A stretch of DNA of 64,000 nt, from NCBI RefSeq assembly GCF_050176255.1, contig NZ_JBFXIE010000003.1. The stretch is one strand, 5' to 3'. The notes under the pieces were generated by a model. The model was not told the DNA's origin and did not search any database. It saw only the letters and a program-made list of their open reading frames with translations. The stretch is from JBFXIE01 sp050176255 (lineage in GTDB: Bacteria > Pseudomonadota > Gammaproteobacteria > Burkholderiales > Burkholderiaceae_C). How positions within the stretch are numbered: position 1 is the stretch's first letter; each line of letters starts with the position of its first letter. Position numbers and translations under genes: made by a program. Positions 57,829 through 64,000 of this stretch are shown here, piece after piece.

Positions 57829-60729
57829 TTATTGACAGGCTTCGCAGCCTGGGTCGTCGATGGCGCAAAACTTCACGTCGGTGGCAGGCTCCGTGGTGGC
57901 CTGAAGGGGCGCTGCGGCAGCAGTGGCTGCGCTGGCGGATTTAGCGCCGTCGGACGACACGGCATTGAGCTGGCGGGTGTTCACCGTGCTCATTTCCACG
58001 TGCGTGGCGCTTTGCGTGCGCAGGTAGTAGGTGGTCTTCAGGCCGCGCACCCAGGCGAGCTTGTAGGTCTCGTCGAGCTTCTTGCCCGATGCGCCGGCCA
58101 TGTAGATGTTCAGGCTCTGTGCCTGGTCTATCCATTTCTGGCGGCGCGCCGCGGCCTCCACCAGCCACGTGGGCGCGACCTCGAAGGCCGTGGAATACAG
58201 GGCCTTGATGTGCTGCGGCACGCGGTCGATCGGATGCAGCGAGCCCTTGAAGTGCTTCAAGTCCATGATCATCACGTCGTCCCACAGCCCCAGCTGCTTG
58301 AGGTCTCGCACCAGGTACTGGTTGATGACGGTGAACTCGCCCGACAGGTTGGACTTGACCGACAGGTTGCCGAACGAGGGCTCGATGGAGGCATCGACCC
58401 CCACGATGTTGGAGATGGTCGCCGTGGGCGCGATAGCCACGCAGTTGGAGTTGCGCATGCCGTCGCTGGCGATCTTGGCGCGCAGCGCCTGCCAGTCCAG
58501 GCGCATGCTGCGATCCACATCCACATAGCCGCCGCGCTCGCGCTGCAGCAGCTGCAGCGAATCCAGCGGCAGCACGCCCTGGGACCACAGCGACCCCTGG
58601 TAGCTGGTGTACCGGCCGCGCTCGCGGGCCAGCTCGGTCGAGGCCCAGTAGGCGTAGTAGCAAAGGGCCTCGGTCGAGGTGTCGGCAAACTCCACCGCCG
58701 CGTCGCTGGCATAGGGGATGCGCAGCTCGTACAGCGCATCCTGGAATCCCATCAGGCCCAGGCCCACCGGGCGGTGGCGCAGGTTGGACTGGCGCGCCTT
58801 GTCCACGGCGTAGTAGTTGATGTCGATCACGTTGTCCAGCATGCGCATGGCCGTGCTGATGGTCTTTTGCAGCTTGCCGTGGTCCAGCTGGCCGTCTTTC
58901 AGGTGGCGCGCCAGGTTCACCGAACCCAGGTTGCACACCGCTGTTTCGGTGTCGCTGGTGTTGAGCGTGATCTCGGTGCACAGGTTGCTGGAATGCACCA
59001 CGCCCACATGCTGCTGGGGCGACCGGATGTTGCACGGATCCTTGAAGGTGATCCACGGGTGGCCGGTCTCGAACAGCATCGACAGCATCTTGCGCCACAG
59101 GTCCACCGCGGGCACGCGCTTGAACAGCGCAATGTCGCCGCTGTCGGCTTTCGCTTCGTAGGCGGTGTAGGCCGCCTCGAAGGCCTGACCATACAGGTCA
59201 TGCAAGTCGGGCACGTCGGACGGCGAGAACAGCGTCCACTGGCCCTTTTCCATCACGCGCTTCATGAACAGGTCGGGGATCCAGTTGGCCGTGTTCATGT
59301 CGTGCGTGCGGCGGCGGTCGTCGCCGGTGTTCTTGCGCAGCTCCAGAAATTCCTCGATGTCCAGGTGCCAGGTTTCCAGGTAGGTGCAGACCGCGCCCTT
59401 GCGCTTGCCGCCCTGGTTGACGGCCACGGCCGTGTCGTTTACCACCTTCAGGAAGGGCACCACGCCTTGCGATTCGCCATTGGTGCCCTTGATGTGCGCG
59501 CCCAGCGCACGCACGCGCGTCCAGTCGTTGCCCAGGCCGCCGGCAAACTTGGACAGCAGGGCGTTTTCCTTGATCGATTCGTAGATGCCGTCCAGGTCGT
59601 CCGGCACGGTGGTCAGGTAGCAGGAAGACAGCTGCGAGCGGCGCGTGCCGCTGTTGAACAGGGTGGGCGTGCTGCTCATGAAGTCAAAGCGCGACAGCAC
59701 CTCGTAGAACTCGATGGCGCGCGCCTCGCGGTCGGCCTCATTCAGCGCCAGGCCCATGGCCACGCGCATGAAAAACGCCTGCGGCAGCTCGATGCGCGTC
59801 TTGCGCACATGCAGAAAGTAGCGGTCGTAGAGCGTCTGCAAACCCAGGTAGTCGAACTGCAGATCGCGCTCGGGCTGCAGCGCGGCGCCCAGACGGGCCA
59901 GGTCAAACTGCAGCAGGCGCTCGTCCAGCAACTCGTGATCGACGCCCTGGCGGATGAAGCGCGGGAAGTAGTCCGCATAGCGCTGGCCCAGCTGCGGCAG
60001 GCTCAGTGTCTCGCCCAGCACCTCCTGCGCGATGGTGTGCAGCAGCAGCCGCGCGGTGGCGTAGGTGTAGTCGGGCTCTTTTTCGATCAGCGTGCGCGCC
60101 GCCAGGATGGCCGCCTTGTACACCTCTTCGACCGGCACGCCGTCGTACAGGTTGCGCAGCGTCTCGGCCAGGATGGGCTCGGGGCGCACCTCGGTGCTCA
60201 GGCGGGCGCAGGCCTGGGTCAAAAGCGCCTCCAGCCCTTGCTGGTCAAGCGCTGCAAGCTCTCCTTTTTGTAGCACGCGCAGAGCGGGCGAGGGCGCCAC
60301 GGCCTCGGCCTTGTGCTGGGCGCGCTCTTGCGCGCGGCGCTCGCGGTACAGCACATAGGCGCGCGCCACCTCGTGGTGGCCGCCGCGCATCAGGCCCAGT
60401 TCGACCTGGTCTTGCACGTCCTCGATGTGGAAAGTGCCGCCGCCAGGGCGAGAGCGCGACAGGGCGCGCACCACCGTCTGGGTCAGCGCGTCCACCACTT
60501 CGCGCACGCTGGCCGATGCGGCGCCCTGCGCGCCATGCACCGCCAGAAACGCCTTCATCATCGCCACGGCGATCTTCTGCGGCTCAAACGGCACTACCGC
60601 GCCGTTGCGCCGCATGATCTGGTAGTGGGCCCATGCGCTTGCGCACGCAGGGCCGGGCGCCGGGGCGTCGGCCAGCGGCTGCGGGGAGCGCGTGGTGTCA
60701 GGTGCGGAGTGAAGGGGCGCAGCTTGCAT
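57829..60729 (-). CDS. nrdA: Ribonucleotide reductase, class Ia, alpha subunit NrdA
   Basis: Large catalytic subunit that reduces ribonucleoside diphosphates. The protein has 966 residues, larger than E. coli NrdA (761) through the N-terminal ATP-cone (about 45-145: MRRNGAVVPFEPQKIAVAMM) and insertions. Active-site region SSCYLTTVPDDLDGIYE, NLCTEITLNTSDTETAVCNL and the C-terminal redox pair Cys962-x2-Cys965 (DPGCEACQ) are present. GAGGAACACATG fixes the start. Residues near 155-175 (LQKGELAALDQQGLEALLTQ) are encoded by a dispersed repeat, inserted between the cone and the catalytic barrel. Two NrdR boxes lie upstream. Confidence 0.94.
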   Translation of the reverse strand: MQAAPLHSAPDTTRSPQPLADAPAPGPACASAWAHYQIMRRNGAVVPFEPQKIAVAMMKAFLAVHGAQGAASASVREVVDALTQTVVRALSRSRPGGGTFHIEDVQDQVELGLMRGGHHEVARAYVLYRERRAQERAQHKAEAVAPSPALRVLQKGELAALDQQGLEALLTQACARLSTEVRPEPILAETLRNLYDGVPVEEVYKAAILAARTLIEKEPDYTYATARLLLHTIAQEVLGETLSLPQLGQRYADYFPRFIRQGVDHELLDERLLQFDLARLGAALQPERDLQFDYLGLQTLYDRYFLHVRKTRIELPQAFFMRVAMGLALNEADREARAIEFYEVLSRFDFMSSTPTLFNSGTRRSQLSSCYLTTVPDDLDGIYESIKENALLSKFAGGLGNDWTRVRALGAHIKGTNGESQGVVPFLKVVNDTAVAVNQGGKRKGAVCTYLETWHLDIEEFLELRKNTGDDRRRTHDMNTANWIPDLFMKRVMEKGQWTLFSPSDVPDLHDLYGQAFEAAYTAYEAKADSGDIALFKRVPAVDLWRKMLSMLFETGHPWITFKDPCNIRSPQQHVGVVHSSNLCTEITLNTSDTETAVCNLGSVNLARHLKDGQLDHGKLQKTISTAMRMLDNVIDINYYAVDKARQSNLRHRPVGLGLMGFQDALYELRIPYASDAAVEFADTSTEALCYYAYWASTELARERGRYTSYQGSLWSQGVLPLDSLQLLQRERGGYVDVDRSMRLDWQALRAKIASDGMRNSNCVAIAPTATISNIVGVDASIEPSFGNLSVKSNLSGEFTVINQYLVRDLKQLGLWDDVMIMDLKHFKGSLHPIDRVPQHIKALYSTAFEVAPTWLVEAAARRQKWIDQAQSLNIYMAGASGKKLDETYKLAWVRGLKTTYYLRTQSATHVEMSTVNTRQLNAVSSDGAKSASAATAAAAPLQATTEPATDVKFCAIDDPGCEACQ
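60220..60274 (-). repeat. Dispersed palindromic element, copy 12 (inside nrdA)
   Basis: On the minus strand: GCTACAAAAAGGAGAGCTTG then CAGCGCTTGACCAGCAAGGG then CTGGAGGCGCTTTTG. The left half matches the aroE copy almost base for base; the right arm is partly eroded. Its frame gives LQKGELAALDQQGLEAL. Confidence 0.7.
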
Positions 60730-60825
60730 GTGTTCCTCTCGGTTGGGGTGGGATGACGGCGCGTGGCCAGCCTGACGCAAGAGCGCCGCGAGGCAGGTGG
60801 GCAACGCGGCGCTGGTGATGGTTGG

Positions 60826-60841
60826 GCACTATAGATGGTGT
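60826..60841. promoter_or_regulatory. NrdR box 1
   Basis: GCACTATAGATGGTGT, a 16-bp palindrome close to the NrdR consensus acaCwATATwGtgt-type. It lies in the nrdA promoter region. Its centre is 32 bp from that of box 2. Confidence 0.8.
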
Positions 60842-60857
60842 GTGTGATTGACTCAAG

Positions 60858-60873
60858 ACACCATAGGTAGTGT
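60858..60873. promoter_or_regulatory. NrdR box 2
   Basis: ACACCATAGGTAGTGT, a second 16-bp palindrome. Centre-to-centre distance of 32 bp (three helical turns) is the usual NrdR arrangement. It predicts repression of nrdAB by dATP-loaded NrdR. Confidence 0.85.
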
Positions 60874-61057
60874 ATCCCCGAATCAAGAGCATGCCGGGGA
60901 AATGAGCGGCTACAGGCGCAGGTGACCCTGGCCCGCGCCGCGCCTTGCTGCATCAGGCCGTAGCCAATGGCGGTGCGTGCTGGCGGCGTTTTTGCGTCTG
61001 GAGCGCACGTCGCGCCTTGCGGCGGCGGTCGGGGCGCAGTGGCCGAGGGCCAGAAAA

Positions 61058-61674
61058 TCAGTTTGTAAAAGCTTGCAAGCCCGTGGGCCTGCGCTCGGTG
61101 GGCGGGAACATCACGCCTGAGCCGGCAAAAGCCGACCGCAGCCGGTGCCAGTCAAACCCCGGCCCGGGGTCGTGCTTGCGCCCGGGCGCAATGTGCTCGT
61201 GGCCCGCGATGTAGTGGATGGGATAGCGCCGCGCAAGGGCCGCGCACAGGCGGCTCAGGGCGGCGTACTGCGCGTCTTCAAAGCGCAGGCCTTCCAGGCC
61301 TTCAAGCTCTATGCCGATCGAGTCGTCGTTGCAGCCGTCGCGCCCCCGGTAGTGGGAGCGGCCGGCATGCCAGGCCCGCCGGTCTGCATCCACGAACTGC
61401 CAGACGGCGCCGTCGCGGCAGATGAAGAAGTGTGCCGACACCTGCAGCCCGCGGATTTGCTGAAGGTACGGGTGCGCATCCCAGTCGAGCTGGTTGGTGA
61501 ACAGCTGGTGTACCTGCTTGCCGCCGTACTGGCCGGGCGGCAGGCTGATGGAGTGAATGACGATCAGGTCGATGACCGCGCCCGCCGGCCGGCTGCCGTG
61601 GTTGGGCGAGCCCATACGCTGCGCCGGTGCGTACCAGCCGCCTTGCCAGGGCTGCGATTCATTGCGGCGCGTGG

Positions 61675-61678
<4 letters not shown>
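61058..61678 (-). CDS. ampD: 1,6-anhydro-MurNAc-L-alanine amidase AmpD
   Basis: Cytoplasmic zinc amidase that removes peptides from anhydromuropeptides during peptidoglycan recycling; its loss derepresses AmpC in species with AmpR. The protein has 206 residues. Zinc ligands are His42 (LIVIHSISLPP), His160 (AGHEHIAPG) and Asp170 (KHDPGPGFDW), and catalytic Glu lies in DDSIGIELEG. The TCAT overlap at 61675-61678 places it directly after pilR on the minus strand. Works together with Mpl at 48 kb. Confidence 0.95.
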
Positions 61679-63186
<1,508 letters not shown>

Positions 63187-63210
63187 GGTGCGGTGGTTCG
63201 TGTCAGCCTC

Positions 63211-64000
63211 TCAGACCACGATTGTGTCAAACAGCGATGCGTTGTCTGCAGGGCGGGTGATGCTGCGGAAAGTGACGTTGAAGGCGTTGCCCGCCACTTC
63301 GCCGCGAGCCAGGCTCAGGGTGCTGCGCTGGTAGGCGATGGCCGCTCCGTGGCGCTGGCACAGCTCGCGGCAGATGTACAGGCCCAGGCCGCTGGAGCGG
63401 CTCTCCGACGAGAAAAAGGGCTCGAACAGATGCCGCTCGACGGACTTGTCCAGCGGCGCGCCATCGCTCCAGACCTGCAGGCTGGCCGCGCCGCCGGCGG
63501 GCGCGCGCGTGGTCAGACACAGCGAGTCAGGCCCCGGCCGCATGTAGCGCAGGGCGTTGTCCAGCAAATTGATCAGCACCCGCCGCAGATGCTCGGTATC
63601 GAACTCGACCTGCGTCGTGCCCGCGTTCAGCACCAGCTGCCCCTGGCGGCGCGCGGGGTCGTGCGCCTGCCAGTCGCTCCAGATTTGCGCCACCGTGGCA
63701 TCCAGGGCCAGGGTGGATGAGGGCGCATACCCGATCAGGTGTTGCACCCGGGCGATGTCCAGCACGTCCTCGGTGATGCGCACCAGCCGATCGGCGTTTT
63801 GCCGCACCATGAGGGCCAGTCGCTGGTGGCCGGGGTCGGTCAGGTCTTCGGCCAGCAGTTCATTGGCCTGGACGATGGCCGCCAGCGGGTTGCGTATCTC
63901 GTGCGCCACCGCGGCCGACATGCGGCCCATGGAGGCCAGCTTTTCCGTGCGCAGCCGGGCTTCCATCTCGCGCAGGTCATGCAAAAACATCACGCACAGT
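63211..64000 (-). CDS. Sensor histidine kinase, PilS type (partial)
   Basis: Cut by the end of the window; only the C-terminal 263 residues are seen. HisKA domain with the phosphorylated His in SAAVAHEIRNPLAAI, N box INLLDNALRYMRPG and ATPase SRSSGLGLYICRELCQRHG are complete. Upstream transmembrane domain is outside. The reading frame stays open to position 64000. It is followed after 24 bp by the response regulator gene, so the two form a two-component pair. The signal is unknown; for PilS it is pilin or membrane state. Confidence 0.88.
   Translation of the reverse strand, partial: LCVMFLHDLREMEARLRTEKLASMGRMSAAVAHEIRNPLAAIVQANELLAEDLTDPGHQRLALMVRQNADRLVRITEDVLDIARVQHLIGYAPSSTLALDATVAQIWSDWQAHDPARRQGQLVLNAGTTQVEFDTEHLRRVLINLLDNALRYMRPGPDSLCLTTRAPAGGAASLQVWSDGAPLDKSVERHLFEPFFSSESRSSGLGLYICRELCQRHGAAIAYQRSTLSLARGEVAGNAFNVTFRSITRPADNASLFDTIVV

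Noticed and set aside
57760..60273. 837-codon plus-strand open frame opposite nrdA
   Set aside because: Antisense shadow of nrdA; the protein has no domain and a His/Gln/Leu-rich pattern.

Overview
The window looks like a piece of chromosome from a high-GC betaproteobacterium of the Comamonadaceae (Acidovorax/Alicycliphilus type). This is inferred from gene order and protein flavour (xerC - GGDEF protein - COG0523 GTPase - dksA - hslVU beside the division cluster; PilS/PilR - ampD; a BpH1-like lysine/alanine histone) and from GC-rich codon use. No tRNA, rRNA, CRISPR array, prophage or complete insertion sequence was found. Almost everything is core housekeeping DNA.

Layout. 1-8.7 kb: xerC, a diguanylate cyclase (opposite strand), a COG0523 metallochaperone GTPase with a His-rich loop, a DksA with one cysteine, a STAS-domain protein of unknown role, and the HslVU protease behind a sigma-32-like promoter. 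9-28.4 kb: the complete division and cell wall (dcw) cluster mraZ-rsmH-ftsL-ftsI-murE-murF-mraY-murD-ftsW-murG-murC-ddl-ftsQ-ftsA-ftsZ-lpxC, mostly with 4-base start/stop overlaps. mraZ is preceded by four MraZ-type boxes spaced exactly 10 bp. 28.4-30.5 kb: a TPP riboswitch and thiC. 30.7-36 kb (minus): rnb-type RNase, a TonB-like protein, aroE, mtgA, ruvC. 36.3-38.5 kb: a PglL/Wzy-type O-ligase and a YqiA-type esterase. 38.8-42.3 kb: a less conserved patch (VOC protein with a damaged start, LysR regulator, divergent methyltransferase, two lipoproteins). 42.4-47.5 kb: rodA, tldD, a hypothetical gene, then aroG behind a Phe/Tyr/Trp-rich leader peptide and terminator (an attenuator). 47.5-55.6 kb: mpl, a hypothetical gene, tlpA, accB-accC, prmA, a zinc-ribbon/DUF3426 protein, a PfkB kinase. 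55.7-64 kb (minus): histone-like protein, nrdB, nrdA (two NrdR boxes), ampD, pilR and the 3' part of pilS.

Peptidoglycan synthesis and turnover dominate: the dcw cluster makes lipid II and the divisome, mtgA and rodA polymerise glycan, and ampD plus mpl recycle muropeptides.

The most unusual signal is a dispersed family of about 50-65 bp palindromic elements (12 copies recognised). They lie between genes and also inside essential genes (murE, murD, murG, the murC end, aroE, nrdA), in frame. Four copies are read in the same frame and give related peptides (LQK-x-EL-x-AL). This is reminiscent of the protein-invading Rickettsia palindromic elements. Other notable points: an 80-bp duplication that created a 27-codon ORF between murG and murC, a recurrent -10 box 6-9 nt before start codons (candidate leaderless mRNAs), and low-complexity extensions on MurD and FtsQ.
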